Notes: generated by a model not told the origin, from the sequence alone. DNA of 64,000 nucleotides from an uncultured Verrucomicrobiota bacterium (GCA_903848465.1 CAINGK010000125.1:85917-149916), one strand, 5' to 3'. Counted from the stretch's first letter, positions 26,870-37,009 are shown. A program made the numbers and translations.

Positions 26870-29074
26870 TCACATTCCCTTCGGCATCCATGGCCCCAGC
26901 TTGCTCACTTCCGCCTTCGCGGTTGAGCTGACCGGAATGCCCCAGGCATCAAAGAACGGCCCGAGGTTCTTATTGGTGATCTTGGAGTAGCGCACCAGGA
27001 ACTGATCGCGGCGCTCGTCATCGCCTTTCGGAGCAGGGCCGAATGTGGCGTCATCGAAACTGTAGAGGTATTTGCGCCAGCTTTCCCAGCCGAACTCCTG
27101 GATGAGCTGGATGTAGGTGGTCAATGCGGTGAAGGGTTCGCTTTTCCACATCTGCCACTTGGTGTCTGACTTTTTGATCTTCTTCACGTTTTCCTTGCGC
27201 GCTTCATCGCTGATGGCGGTGTGGCCGATCAGCCAGTCCTTCTTCAAGACGGCTTCATAGCAGTACATGCCGATGACGTTGTTGGTGACCTCGCCAGTGC
27301 CGTCGAAGGTGAAATCGCCGCGCTGATGATTGTGGCCGATTTCGTGGTAGAATCCCCAGCCGGGGAACTTCAGTTTGCCAAAGGTCGTCATCTCTGGTGC
27401 GGCGCTGGTCGGAATCATGATCGGATAACCGCTGTGCATGTAACCGGCGCTGATCTGTACATCGGCCACGATGCGCTCGGGTCGTTTGCGCTCGGCGGTT
27501 TGATTGGTGATGTCGTCCTGGGCTTCGACGACTTTTTTCCAGAACTCCATGAGCTGGGTGGGATTGTTGATGCTGCGCGCGACCTCGGTCGGGCAGCTCA
27601 GGATCAGCTTATCGCAGGCGAGTTCGGCCCACGGCGCAGGGCGCTTTTTGAGCTCGCTCCATTTGGCATCGTCATCCTGGCCGAGGACAAATAGCGGCGC
27701 TGACACACCGTTTTGAATGAATGCGGTGAAAGGCTCATCGTCCTTGGCTCGGCCGGGAACCTCAATGTAGATGAACCCTCCGAAGGCGCTGGCGGTCTTC
27801 GTCTCGGCAGTAGCCAAAGGGACGCTGCGGGTGATGTCCGGCGCGCGCTCCCATTTATCGAGATGGTACAGCGTGTCGCTGTGGCAGCCGATGCGAACGG
27901 CGTAGCCTTTGTCGGCAAGTTTTTCCGGCAGCTTGACCGCTATTGTATCGCCTGCTGCTGCATAAAGGCCGGTACTGGTCCAGCCAGGGATACTGGGTAT
28001 CACTTTGATCTCACCTGTAATACGCGGCGCATCCGCAGGCACTTTGCCAGGGAAGGCCTCATGCGCAGGATGAGCGGCCACGCCTTCGCCAGCGGCGAGC
28101 CGCAGCACCCGCGTTTCCATGCCGAGGCGCAAACGCTGGGCGGCGTTTTTGTCGGCGGTGAGCGGTGCCTGGGGGGTAGGCACTGCGGCATCGGCACCTG
28201 CATTACCCAGAGCTGCTAGCACGGCGGCTTTCAAATTGCTGCGGTCCGGCGGTTGTGCGGCCATGGCGATCTGGATTGCGTTTGTACCCTGTTTCATTTG
28301 TTCAGCCGTCAATGCGGGGCCACCGTCGCGTTGTTTTTTGATCGCGCCGACGGCTTCCGAGGCGTTCATCATTTGTGGCAGTTCCACGCGTGCTTCAAAG
28401 CTGCGCAGTTGGTCAAACGCGCTCATGTCCGTGATTGCGACTCCTGCGGGCATCAGCGCCTGATTGAGGCCGTGTGACACCGCCAAGTCTTTGCCGCCGC
28501 TGGTCTGGCTGAAGGCCCAGCCCGTCATGCCGCCAATGAAACCGCCGCCGCTTTTGACATACTCCGCCACCGCCGCGCCTTCTTCGGCGCTGATGATGCC
28601 CTGCATGTTCACGATGACGACATCGTAGTCGTTCAGACTTTTCTTCTCGATCTTGTCAAAGGTCTCCACATTGAAGCCGTGCTGCTTGTACAAATTGACC
28701 GCATTCACGCCCTTGAGACCCACGCGTGGCTTTCCTTTGTTTCCCGCCCATTTCACACAGTTCTCCATGAGTTTCGCATGATCTCCGCCCTCACCCCCGG
28801 CGAGGTAGCTATTGTGACCAAAGAGAATGACGCGCCCTTTCCCATAACCCGCCGCCGCTGCGAGCGCGATTTCGACTCCATCCTTGTCGGGCGCGGAGAG
28901 AATCGGAAACGCCACGTTTCCCCAGATGCCTATCGGACCCGGCGCACCTGCCTTCGGCACCGATTTGACGCCCTCCAGGATTTTGGCGCGTTCGGCATTC
29001 ACGAGCGCAGGCGGCATCTGCGCATGCAAAACCCCGATGAAGGCGAGGAGGACGAGTGTGGTGGCTGATTTCAT
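26870..29074 (-). CDS. M60-family (enhancin-like) metallopeptidase
   Basis: Secreted zinc peptidase of 734 residues with a signal peptide (MKSATTLVLLAFIGVLHA). The N-terminal half contains a flavodoxin/ThuA-like glutamine-amidotransferase-type region (DYDVVIVNMQGI, YVKSGGGFIGGMTGW). The M60 domain occupies the C-terminal half: PGWGFYHEIGHNHQRGDF with His577, Glu578 and His581 as HExxH, followed by GTGEVTNNVIGMY with the probable third ligand. M60/M60-like enzymes from gut and mucosal bacteria cleave mucin-type O-glycoproteins. It is therefore a candidate for glycoprotein degradation. Confidence 0.88.
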   Translation of the reverse strand: MKSATTLVLLAFIGVLHAQMPPALVNAERAKILEGVKSVPKAGAPGPIGIWGNVAFPILSAPDKDGVEIALAAAAGYGKGRVILFGHNSYLAGGEGGDHAKLMENCVKWAGNKGKPRVGLKGVNAVNLYKQHGFNVETFDKIEKKSLNDYDVVIVNMQGIISAEEGAAVAEYVKSGGGFIGGMTGWAFSQTSGGKDLAVSHGLNQALMPAGVAITDMSAFDQLRSFEARVELPQMMNASEAVGAIKKQRDGGPALTAEQMKQGTNAIQIAMAAQPPDRSNLKAAVLAALGNAGADAAVPTPQAPLTADKNAAQRLRLGMETRVLRLAAGEGVAAHPAHEAFPGKVPADAPRITGEIKVIPSIPGWTSTGLYAAAGDTIAVKLPEKLADKGYAVRIGCHSDTLYHLDKWERAPDITRSVPLATAETKTASAFGGFIYIEVPGRAKDDEPFTAFIQNGVSAPLFVLGQDDDAKWSELKKRPAPWAELACDKLILSCPTEVARSINNPTQLMEFWKKVVEAQDDITNQTAERKRPERIVADVQISAGYMHSGYPIMIPTSAAPEMTTFGKLKFPGWGFYHEIGHNHQRGDFTFDGTGEVTNNVIGMYCYEAVLKKDWLIGHTAISDEARKENVKKIKKSDTKWQMWKSEPFTALTTYIQLIQEFGWESWRKYLYSFDDATFGPAPKGDDERRDQFLVRYSKITNKNLGPFFDAWGIPVSSTAKAEVSKLGPWMPKGM

Positions 29075-29097
29075 GGTTGGGTTGGAAATTGGATGCT

Positions 29098-29700
29098 CTA
29101 GCGATAGATCACGACCAGGAACACCAGCGCGTCCCCTTTGCCGGTGTTGACGATGGCGTGCGGCACATCGGCGCGGTAGGTGCCGGAGTCGCCTTTGGCC
29201 AGTTCCTCGCTGTTTTGGTCGGATTCGATGCGCACGCTGCCTTCCTCGACGGTTAGGAACTCGCGCGTGCCTTCAAAGTGCGGCTGGCTGCGCAGGGTGC
29301 CGCCGGAGCGGAGAGTCAGTTCGTAAAACTCCACGTCCTTTTCGAGGTTGATGGGCGAAAGCGTGCGAATTTCGCACTGCTTGTCACTGCGATAGACCTG
29401 AGCGCGGTCATTGGCCCGGATGACCTGGATTTTCGAAGCGCTGGCCTCCGCGCTCTCGATCAGCTCCTGCAAGGTCAGACCAAAGGCCCGGGCGATGCGG
29501 AAGGTGACGGTCAGGGTCGGGTTGGCTTTCTCGCGCTCGATTTCGCTGAGCATGGAGCGGCTCACCCCGCTCGCCGTGGCGAGTTCCTCCAGCGACCAGC
29601 CACGGTCCCCGCGTAGTTTTTTCACCCGCTTTCCCAGATTCTCATTGATCGCCTCAGGGCTGGATTCAATAGGGGGTGGGGCTTTCGGTTTGGATGGCAT
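29098..29700 (-). CDS. XRE-family regulator with C-terminal cupin
   Basis: 200 residues. The N-terminal helix-turn-helix (about 20-78; LGKRVKKLRGDRGWSLEELATASGVSRSMLSEIEREKANPT in two halves) is followed by a linker and a cupin barrel (about 110-198; HFEGTREFLTVEEGSV, GDSGTYRADVPHAIVN). This HTH-cupin architecture senses a small ligand, and such proteins often repress or activate an adjacent catabolic gene. It is transcribed away from metH, sharing a 114-base intergenic region; the imperfect dyad around TCATGATG at about 29756-29768 could be its operator. Confidence 0.85.
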   Translation of the reverse strand: MPSKPKAPPPIESSPEAINENLGKRVKKLRGDRGWSLEELATASGVSRSMLSEIEREKANPTLTVTFRIARAFGLTLQELIESAEASASKIQVIRANDRAQVYRSDKQCEIRTLSPINLEKDVEFYELTLRSGGTLRSQPHFEGTREFLTVEEGSVRIESDQNSEELAKGDSGTYRADVPHAIVNTGKGDALVFLVVIYR

Positions 29701-29814
29701 GGGTGCCGATATAACGGATGGTCCTCTTGTAAATTAGAAATAAAAGTCACATGCTCAAATCATGATGCGTTGATATGATTGTTGACCTGCCCAGCTAGAA
29801 CGCTAATTTCCACC

Positions 29815-32800
29815 ATGCCTGCACGCCCTAATGTCCGCTCTGAACTCGAAGCCGCCATGCGCCAGAGAATTCTGGTCATCGATGGGGCCATGGGGACGAC
29901 CATTCGCGGTTACGGGCTGAAAGAGGCTGACGCGCGCGGCACCCGCTTCCTGACCAACGAGAAGGATCTGCTCAATAACGGCGACATCCTTTCCATCACC
30001 CGTCCAGACATCATTGAGGACATCCATCGCCGTTTCCTGGAGGCCGGGGCGGACATCATCGAGACGAACACCTTCAGCGGCACCAGCATCGCCCAGGCAG
30101 AGTTTTTCACGGAAGTGCCGGCTGGTCGGCGCAAAGATCCCGAATTCTTCCAGACCGTGCTGGAGGACAAGTTCCTCAACGACCTCGCATGGGAGATCAA
30201 TTTCGAGTCCGCCAAGCAGTGCCGCAAATGGGCCGATCTCGTGGGCGAAAAGACCGGGCGGAAACGTTACGTGGCAGGGGCCATCGGGCCGCTCACCGTC
30301 TCGCTCTCGCAGTTCCCGGACCTGTCCGACCTGAGCTTCCGCTATGTCACCTTTGATCAGGTGAAGGAGGCATACAAGCTGCAGGTCCGTGCTCTCATCG
30401 CCGGTGGGGTGGACACCCTAATGGTTGAGACGATCTTTGACTCCCTCAACGCCAAGACCGCCCTCGTGGCGATCCGTGAGGTCTTTGCAGAAGATCAGGT
30501 GGAGTTACCCGTGCAGATCAGTGCTGCGGTGGGCCCTGGTGGAGAGACCATGATCTCGGGGCAGGTCACTGAGGCCTACCTCAATGCCATGCGGCACGTG
30601 AAGCCGCTGTCCATCGGTCTGAACTGCTCCCTGGGGCCAGACAAGATGCGTCCCTTCCTGGAGGAGCTTTCCTCGAAGGCTGATTGTTTTGTCTCCGCCT
30701 ACCCGAACGCTGGCATGCCCAACCCGCTGGCACCGACGGGCTTTGATCTGCTCCCACCGGACATGGCGGAGTTTGCCAAGGACTTCGGCGGCAGTGGTTT
30801 CGTGAACATCATGGGCGGCTGCTGTGGTAACACGCCAGAACACATCGCCGCGATTGCCAAGGCCGTGGAGAACATCCCGCCGCGTCAGGTTCCTGCGGAC
30901 TCGCATGCGATGCGCCTCAGCGGCTCGCAGCCTTTTGTGCTCAAGGGCACAACACCGGAAGAGCGTCCTCCGTATCTCATGATCGGCGAGCGCACGAACG
31001 TGGCCGGTTCCCCCAAATTCGCCAAGCTCATCAAGGAGAACAAGCTGGAAGAGGCCGTGGCAGTGGCCCGTCAGCAGGTGGAGAGCGGTGCCAATGTGAT
31101 CGACGTTTGCATGGACGAAGGTCTCATCGACGGCGTGCCCACGATGACCAAATTCCTCATCCTGCTCCAGACCGAGCCGGAGGTGAACAAGGTGCCCATC
31201 ATGGTGGATTCCTCCAAGTGGGAGATCATCGAGGCCGGCCTCAAATGCCTGCAAGGCAAGGGCATCGTGAACTCCATCTCGCTCAAGGAAGGCGAAGACA
31301 AATTCAAGGAATACGCCCGCAAGATCAAACAGTATGGTGCCGCCACGGTGGTCATGGCCTTCGATGAGCAGGGCCAGGCCGCTACGTATGAGGACAAGAT
31401 CCGCATCTGCGAGCGCGCCTACCGCATCCTTGTCGATGAGATCGAGTTCCCGCCAGAGGACATCATTTTCGACCCCAACATCCTCACCGTGGCCACCGGC
31501 CTGGAGGAGCACAACAACTACGCGCTCGACTTCATCAACGCCACACGCTGGATCAAGGAGAACCTCCCCTACGCCAAGGTCAGTGGCGGCGTCAGCAACG
31601 TCAGCTTCAGCTTCCGTGGCAACAACAAGGTGCGTGAGGCCATGCACAGTGTCTTCCTCTACTATGCCATCAAGGCGGGCATGGACATGGGCATCGTGAA
31701 TGCCGGCATGCTCGAAGTTTACGAAGAGATCCCGAAGGACATGCTCGAAAAGGTGGAGGACGTCATCCTCAACCGCCGTTCGGATGCCACGGAGATTCTC
31801 GTCGATTTCGCCGAGCAGTTCAAAGGACAGGCCGGCACGACCAAGAAGGTCGAGATCGACATGAGCTGGCGTGAGGGGCCGGTGAAAAAGCGTCTGGAGC
31901 ACGCGCTGCTGCGCGGCATCACCGACTTCATCAACGAAGACACAGCCGATGCTCTGGCTCAACTCGGCAAGCCCCTCTCCGTCATTGAAGGCCCCCTGAT
32001 GGATGGCATGAGTGTCGTGGGAGACCTCTTCGGTGCTGGCAAAATGTTCCTCCCGCAGGTCGTCAAAAGCGCCCGCGTCATGAAACAGAGCGTGGCCTAT
32101 CTGCAGCCCTTCATGGAAGCTGAAAAGGCGCGCAAAGCCCGTGAGCGCGTGCTGCTGATCGAGATCGCAGAAAAAACTCTCATCGCCTTGAACACCGGCG
32201 GTGATGTGACTGCCGTCGAAGGCTTCACCTACACCCCCTTTCCCGGTCTTAGCTTGGAGGAGCGCCGCATTGAGGTGAAGTTCGCAGCGGAACTCGGCGC
32301 TGATCTTGAAGCCGCCGCCACAGAATACCAAAAGCGCTTTGCCAACGTCCTGGATCGCAACAACGTCCAGGAACTCAGCCCTGATTACGCCGCCACTCGA
32401 GAAAGCCGCCAGAAATGGAGCGTGGCCACACTGGAGCCTGCTGGGGCATTTGTGGACTGGATGTATGAACGCATACTGAAAGCAGCGCATCCAGGGGATG
32501 TGGTGCTGTTCAACGCCGGTGGGCAGGGCAGTGGCAAAACAACCGCTACGGAAGGGCTGCCTCAGCATGAACGCGTCATCCTTGTCATGGATGGCACTTT
32601 GCAAAATCACCAGCGGAGCCGTGAGCATTTCAAGCGCGCATTCGACTGCGGCTGCGTCGTGGAAGTTCGTTACATCCATGCGCCTTGGCCTCTGGCTGTG
32701 CGCAACATGCTCAAGCGGGCCATTTCCGGCACAGGGCGCATCGTTCCCCTCGCTCGTGCTGCCAATGGACACTATCAGGCCCCGATCACCACACTTCGAC

Positions 32801-34671
32801 TGGTAGAAGAATTTGGCGGACGTGAAGGATTCAAGATACTGGTCCTGAACAACGCCAGCCACGGAAATCCCTGCAAGGAAAGTCTCGAATGGCTGGCTTC
32901 GCACATGCATAAATCCGTTGATGAACTCCTCGAAATCGGCGAACTAACCCTCAAACAAGAATCCAATGAACTCTGCAACGACACCTCCTGCGCTGACCGG
33001 CTCCTGGCGCAATTTCTCGCCCAAGTTGGATGCCGAGACAGCGAAGTTGCTGGATCAAATCGACGAGGACACGATGGAGTTGCTGAGACATGCGGGACGT
33101 CAGTCCAGTCTGGTCCACGAGGAATCAGCGCCATACCAGACGGAGTCGAAAAAGGCCTAACCGCCCTCGATCTCATCCCTGCCGAAGCCGCCAAGCAAGG
33201 CGGTGGCAAGATCGTTCTCGCCACCGTCAAAGGTGACGTGCATGACATCGGCAAAAATATCGTGGGCATCGTTCTGGCCTGCAATGGCTTCGAAGTCACC
33301 GACATGGGCGTCATGGTGCCCTGCGACAAAATTTTGGCCAAGGCTCTCGAAATCGGTGCCGATGTGATCGGCCTCAGCGGCCTGATCACGCCTTCCTTGG
33401 ATGAAATGGCGCACGTGGCCAGTGAGATGGAGCGTCGTGGCTTCAAGCAGCCGCTGCTCATCGGCGGTGCCACCACCAGCCCCGCGCACACGGCCATCAA
33501 GATCGCCCCGAAATACAGCGGCAGCATTGTGCATGTGCTGGACGCCTCCCGCAGCGTGCCTGTGACGACCTCCCTGCTCAGCGAGGATCAGCGTGAATCC
33601 TTTGTGGCCAGTAATGAAGCCCGTCACGCCCGGCTGCGTGAGGAGTATGGCAAGAAGAAGGATCGCGCGCTCCTCAGCATCGCTGAGTCACGCGAAAAAG
33701 GCGTGAAGTTCGATTGGGCCACGCAGGACATTGCGACGCCCACATTCCTGGGCACCAAGGTTTTTGAAGGTCCGCAGCTTGTCGCTACTCTGCGCGAGTT
33801 CATCGACTGGTCGCCCTTCTTCCATTCATGGGAACTGCGTGGTCGCTGGATCGCTGCCGAGCAGCGATTCTCCTCCGCTCAGGAAGATGCGGAGATGAAG
33901 GGCAAAGCCGAAGTGGAGGCCCTCAAGCTTTACAAAGATGCCAATGATCTGCTTGATCGCGTCATTGCTGAAAGCCGCTTCACCCCGCGCGGCATTATGG
34001 GCTTTTTCCCCGCCAACAGCATTGGCGATGACATTGAAGTCTATGCCGACGAGTCACGCACCACAGTTAAGACGGTCTTCCACACCCTGCGCCAGCAGGT
34101 CATCAAGAAGGACACGCCGAACTACGCACTCAGCGACTACGTTGCGCCCAAGGGCATCGGCCGTGCTGACTACATCGGTGGCTTTGCCGTCGGCATTCAC
34201 GGTGCGGATGAGTTCGCCAAGGAGTTCGAGGCCGCTCACGATCCCTACAGTGCCATCATTGTCAAAGCGGTGGCTGACCGCCTCGCCGAAGCCTTTGCCG
34301 AATACCTGCACCAGCAGACCCGGTATGCCTGGGGCTATGAAAAACCCGGTGACCTTTCCCGCGAAGAACTCATCAAAGAGAAATATCGTGGCATTCGTCC
34401 CGCTCCCGGCTACCCCGCCCAGCCAGACCATACCGAAAAGCCGATCCTGTTCGATCTTCTCGATGCCGCTGCCAAGACCGGCGTGGAGCTCACGGAGAGC
34501 ATGGCCATGCACCCCGGCAGCGCGGTCAGCGGCCTCTACTTCGCGCACCCAGAGTCGCACTACTTCGGCATCAGCGTCCTGGGCAAGGATCAGGTGGAAG
34601 ACTACGCACAGCGCAAAGGCATGACCCTCGAAGAGGCTGAGCGCTGGCTCGGTCCTTGGCTCGGTTATTGA
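29815..34671 (+). CDS. metH: cobalamin-dependent methionine synthase with internal zeta-like kinase insertion
   Basis: MetH transfers a methyl group from methyltetrahydrofolate to homocysteine through cobalamin. ATG 29815 is preferred to the earlier in-frame start at 29779 because [15 protein letters not shown] leads directly into [10 protein letters not shown]. Domains: homocysteine-binding (about 20-355, zinc ligands Cys271, Cys336, Cys337), pterin-binding (about 375-650, [11 protein letters not shown]), Cap helices (about 660-770), then an insertion of about 342 residues (about 771-1112), then the cobalamin Rossmann domain (GDVHDIGKN, axial His1143) and the AdoMet-activation domain to 1618 ([17 protein letters not shown]). 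Without the insertion it would be about 1276 residues, near E. coli MetH (1227). The frame is unbroken throughout. Whether the long polypeptide is made and active cannot be told from sequence. Confidence 0.92.
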   Translation: MPARPNVRSELEAAMRQRILVIDGAMGTTIRGYGLKEADARGTRFLTNEKDLLNNGDILSITRPDIIEDIHRRFLEAGADIIETNTFSGTSIAQAEFFTEVPAGRRKDPEFFQTVLEDKFLNDLAWEINFESAKQCRKWADLVGEKTGRKRYVAGAIGPLTVSLSQFPDLSDLSFRYVTFDQVKEAYKLQVRALIAGGVDTLMVETIFDSLNAKTALVAIREVFAEDQVELPVQISAAVGPGGETMISGQVTEAYLNAMRHVKPLSIGLNCSLGPDKMRPFLEELSSKADCFVSAYPNAGMPNPLAPTGFDLLPPDMAEFAKDFGGSGFVNIMGGCCGNTPEHIAAIAKAVENIPPRQVPADSHAMRLSGSQPFVLKGTTPEERPPYLMIGERTNVAGSPKFAKLIKENKLEEAVAVARQQVESGANVIDVCMDEGLIDGVPTMTKFLILLQTEPEVNKVPIMVDSSKWEIIEAGLKCLQGKGIVNSISLKEGEDKFKEYARKIKQYGAATVVMAFDEQGQAATYEDKIRICERAYRILVDEIEFPPEDIIFDPNILTVATGLEEHNNYALDFINATRWIKENLPYAKVSGGVSNVSFSFRGNNKVREAMHSVFLYYAIKAGMDMGIVNAGMLEVYEEIPKDMLEKVEDVILNRRSDATEILVDFAEQFKGQAGTTKKVEIDMSWREGPVKKRLEHALLRGITDFINEDTADALAQLGKPLSVIEGPLMDGMSVVGDLFGAGKMFLPQVVKSARVMKQSVAYLQPFMEAEKARKARERVLLIEIAEKTLIALNTGGDVTAVEGFTYTPFPGLSLEERRIEVKFAAELGADLEAAATEYQKRFANVLDRNNVQELSPDYAATRESRQKWSVATLEPAGAFVDWMYERILKAAHPGDVVLFNAGGQGSGKTTATEGLPQHERVILVMDGTLQNHQRSREHFKRAFDCGCVVEVRYIHAPWPLAVRNMLKRAISGTGRIVPLARAANGHYQAPITTLRLVEEFGGREGFKILVLNNASHGNPCKESLEWLASHMHKSVDELLEIGELTLKQESNELCNDTSCADRLLAQFLAQVGCRDSEVAGSNRRGHDGVAETCGTSVQSGPRGISAIPDGVEKGLTALDLIPAEAAKQGGGKIVLATVKGDVHDIGKNIVGIVLACNGFEVTDMGVMVPCDKILAKALEIGADVIGLSGLITPSLDEMAHVASEMERRGFKQPLLIGGATTSPAHTAIKIAPKYSGSIVHVLDASRSVPVTTSLLSEDQRESFVASNEARHARLREEYGKKKDRALLSIAESREKGVKFDWATQDIATPTFLGTKVFEGPQLVATLREFIDWSPFFHSWELRGRWIAAEQRFSSAQEDAEMKGKAEVEALKLYKDANDLLDRVIAESRFTPRGIMGFFPANSIGDDIEVYADESRTTVKTVFHTLRQQVIKKDTPNYALSDYVAPKGIGRADYIGGFAVGIHGADEFAKEFEAAHDPYSAIIVKAVADRLAEAFAEYLHQQTRYAWGYEKPGDLSREELIKEKYRGIRPAPGYPAQPDHTEKPILFDLLDAAAKTGVELTESMAMHPGSAVSGLYFAHPESHYFGISVLGKDQVEDYAQRKGMTLEEAERWLGPWLGY
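32122..33147 (+). mobile_element. in-frame zeta-toxin-like insertion inside metH
   Basis: This 1,026-base segment separates the Cap domain (ending [10 protein letters not shown]) from the cobalamin domain (starting about [12 protein letters not shown]), which in known MetH are joined by a short linker. GAAAA occurs at both ends (32122 and 33148), a possible short target duplication. Residues about 779-880 form a helical region with [19 protein letters not shown]; then comes the P-loop GGQGSGKT (residues 902-909), followed by [31 protein letters not shown] and an LNNAS near the end. The combination of P-loop, DGTxxN and VxYIHA matches zeta-toxin-like kinases, which phosphorylate UDP-sugars. 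A GTG at 32149 could serve as an independent start. Boundaries are approximate and mobility is inferred. Confidence 0.65.
32966..33160 (+). CDS. nested 64-residue ORF in +1 frame within the metH insertion
   Basis: ATG 32966 to TAA 33160 encodes a 64-residue protein, acidic in the middle and rich in charged helix-formers: [18 protein letters not shown], then [16 protein letters not shown]. The metH-frame reading of the same bases is a Cys/Ser/Gly/Arg-rich stretch without resemblance to any domain, so the +1 frame looks like the real coding frame here. It begins about where the zeta-like domain ends. By position it might be an antitoxin or partner of the zeta-like kinase; no family is recognised. 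No obvious ribosome site precedes it. Confidence 0.55.
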   Translation: MNSATTPPALTGSWRNFSPKLDAETAKLLDQIDEDTMELLRHAGRQSSLVHEESAPYQTESKKA

Positions 34672-34685
34672 GGCGGTCCGATGTG

Positions 34686-36866
34686 TTACTGAAACCAGTT
34701 GCGGATGCGGTCAAACAAGCCGCGTCCCTGGCCGGGCTGCTGCATCTGACGCGGTGGAGGGGCGGTGTAGCCTTGGTGTTCTGCACAGAAATTTTTGGGC
34801 ACCAAATCATAAGGCAGGGCATCTTCATAGGCCATCCCGGCTTGGCCGCAGCCATCGGTCGCGAGCTGGCTGCTCACGCGGCATAAGGACACACGGGAGA
34901 GTGGCAGGGAGGCTTTGGGCACCTCCGTTTTATAGCCGAGAGCGACGGCTTTTTTCATCACGTCGGCCCAGATCGGCAGCGCGAGTGTGCCTCCGTAACC
35001 TCCTTCGACAATCGTCTGCGGTTTGTCGAGTCCCACCCAGATGCCGCAGCTCATACGGTCTGTGTAACCGGCGAACCAAGCATCCTTGTAATCGTTGGTG
35101 GTGCCGGTCTTGCCACCGCCAGGTTCTTTAAAGCCGTATTCGCTGCGCAGTGATGCCGCCGTGCCACGATCCAGCACCTGGGCAAGGATGTTGCGCATTA
35201 GGAATGCCACACTTGGGGTGATGACTTCGGACTCAAGCACAGGCGTCTGGTAGATGACTTTGCCAGCTTTATCGACAATACGGTCGATGAGGAATGGGCG
35301 GCGGCGCACACCTTGATTGGGGAAGATGCTGATCGCGCTGGTGAGCTGGCGCGGATTCCCACCGATGTTGCCGATGAAAATCTGCGGCGTGCGTTCGGCT
35401 GGCTTGCTAAAGCCAGCATTGGTGAGCAAGCCGATCACACGATCGATCCCCGCAAAATTGCCGAGGCGCAGGGTCATCGTATTGCGGCTTTTCACGATGC
35501 CGTCCGTCAGCGTGGTGGGACCGAGGAATTTGCCATCCGAGTTCTGCGGACTCCAGCCGGGATCAGCACCATCAATCTCACCTGGCTGGATGGGCGCATC
35601 GTTGATCAGGGTTCCAGGCATGAAACCCGACGCGATGCCGGCAGCATACACGAAGGGTTTCACCGTTGAGCCGATCTGCCGCTCGCCCTGGGTGGCGCGG
35701 TTGTACTTGCTGTGGCGGTAGTCGCGCCCGCCCACGAGGGTGAGAATGCCGCCGGTGTTGTTGTCCTGTACCATAAGTGCCGCCTGCAAATAGGGCGTGG
35801 AGGCAATCTCCTGCGAGCCGTTCCAGGTTTTGTCAAAATCCGCCTTCTTCGGGTGCGCATAGCCATGCTGCTTTTCTACGGCAGCAAGGCGCTTCTCCAC
35901 GGCAGCCTCTGCTGCATCCTGTAGGCCTTTGTTCAGCGTGGTAAAGACCTGCAGTCCACCATCCTCGATTTCCTGCTGCTCCAAAATCAAATCCAGATCG
36001 CGCCGCACGGTGTCGAGCGCGTACCCGCCCTGGCTTTGAAACACGGGCTGCGCATGCAGGGCGATGTCGGCATAGCGCGCGGCGATTTCCTCCTCTGGCG
36101 TGATCACTTTCGTTTCCAGCATGCGCTTGAGCACGGTGTCACGTTCTTTGAGCGCTCCTTCGTAGTTGCGGAAAGGCGAGAAGCGCACCGGGCTGCGGAT
36201 AATGCCCGCGATCATCGCCGCCTCGCTCAGGCTGAGCTGGCTGGCATGTTTGCCAAAGTAAACCTGACTGGCCCGCTGCACTCCATAGATGCCAGGACCG
36301 TAGAAAATGCGGTTCACGTAGTGCTCAATGATCTGATCTTTGGTGCAGGCCTTCTCGATGCGGCGTGCCAGCATCATTTCCACCAGCTTGCGGTGCATGC
36401 TGCGGTCATCGAGATCCGGGAAGCTGTTGCGTGCGAGCTGCATGGTCAGCGTGCTCGCGCCCTGCACCACACGCATATCCTTGAGATTGCGCACCGTGGC
36501 GCGCGCCACGCCTTTATAGTCGATCCCGCCGTGCTCGTAGAACCGCGAGTCTTCACGTGCCAGCAGCGCTTTGACAAACCATGGCGACACCTCGCTCAGC
36601 GGTACGATGATGCGGTTCTCTCCATGCATGCGGCCAAGGATCTCGCCCTTGCAGTCCATCACAATGGTGCGCTCCGTCATTTGCCCGAGCTTGGCCAGGT
36701 CATAGGCTTTCGCCAGATGGCTGTAAACCCCGATGACCACTGCCGCTGCCAGCGTGCAGAGGAGCGAACCACCCATCAAGAAGATCAGGCACATCCGCTT
36801 GAACGACAGCCAGCGCGACAAAGTGGGTTTCGTCGGCTTGCGCGCTTCAGTGGGCTTCTTTTTCAT
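34686..36866 (-). CDS. class A penicillin-binding protein (PBP1)
   Basis: Bifunctional peptidoglycan synthase of about 726 residues. ATG 36866 (MKKKPTEARKP) is chosen; a basic cytoplasmic tail is followed by one membrane anchor (MCLIFLMGGSLLCTLAAAVVIG). The GT51 glycosyltransferase shows EDSRFYEHGGIDYKGVARA with the catalytic Glu, and QGASTLTMQLARN. The transpeptidase has GSTVKPFVYA (the SxxK region), SRNT (SxN) and GKTGTTNDYKDAWF (KTG). A short Pro/Gln-rich tail ends in FDRIRNWFQ. It converges on metH with 14 bases between stops. Confidence 0.93.
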   Translation of the reverse strand: MKKKPTEARKPTKPTLSRWLSFKRMCLIFLMGGSLLCTLAAAVVIGVYSHLAKAYDLAKLGQMTERTIVMDCKGEILGRMHGENRIIVPLSEVSPWFVKALLAREDSRFYEHGGIDYKGVARATVRNLKDMRVVQGASTLTMQLARNSFPDLDDRSMHRKLVEMMLARRIEKACTKDQIIEHYVNRIFYGPGIYGVQRASQVYFGKHASQLSLSEAAMIAGIIRSPVRFSPFRNYEGALKERDTVLKRMLETKVITPEEEIAARYADIALHAQPVFQSQGGYALDTVRRDLDLILEQQEIEDGGLQVFTTLNKGLQDAAEAAVEKRLAAVEKQHGYAHPKKADFDKTWNGSQEIASTPYLQAALMVQDNNTGGILTLVGGRDYRHSKYNRATQGERQIGSTVKPFVYAAGIASGFMPGTLINDAPIQPGEIDGADPGWSPQNSDGKFLGPTTLTDGIVKSRNTMTLRLGNFAGIDRVIGLLTNAGFSKPAERTPQIFIGNIGGNPRQLTSAISIFPNQGVRRRPFLIDRIVDKAGKVIYQTPVLESEVITPSVAFLMRNILAQVLDRGTAASLRSEYGFKEPGGGKTGTTNDYKDAWFAGYTDRMSCGIWVGLDKPQTIVEGGYGGTLALPIWADVMKKAVALGYKTEVPKASLPLSRVSLCRVSSQLATDGCGQAGMAYEDALPYDLVPKNFCAEHQGYTAPPPRQMQQPGQGRGLFDRIRNWFQ

Positions 36867-37009
36867 GGTTGCAGGCAATCGGGTCGCTGGTTTTCGACCA
36901 AAGATCAAGCCTCAGACGATGAACTCGGTGTGAACTTCAATTTCACCTTTGGGCGTGACATTTCGCGTTCGGCTCCCGTACCATACGCCTGCCATCAACC
37001 CATCCGACC

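Noticed and set aside
29701..29814. Cobalamin or SAM riboswitch upstream of metH
   Set aside because: The space is only 114 bases and contains no B12 box or SAM-I core.
30505..32910. Open frame of 801 codons on the minus strand across metH
   Set aside because: Its translation is rich in His, Asp and Leu without domain motifs, and it is antisense to conserved MetH motifs; it is a GC-driven shadow.
32122..33147. Intein in metH
   Set aside because: No Cys/Ser at the first position, no C-terminal His-Asn, and no splicing blocks or homing endonuclease motifs at the junctions.
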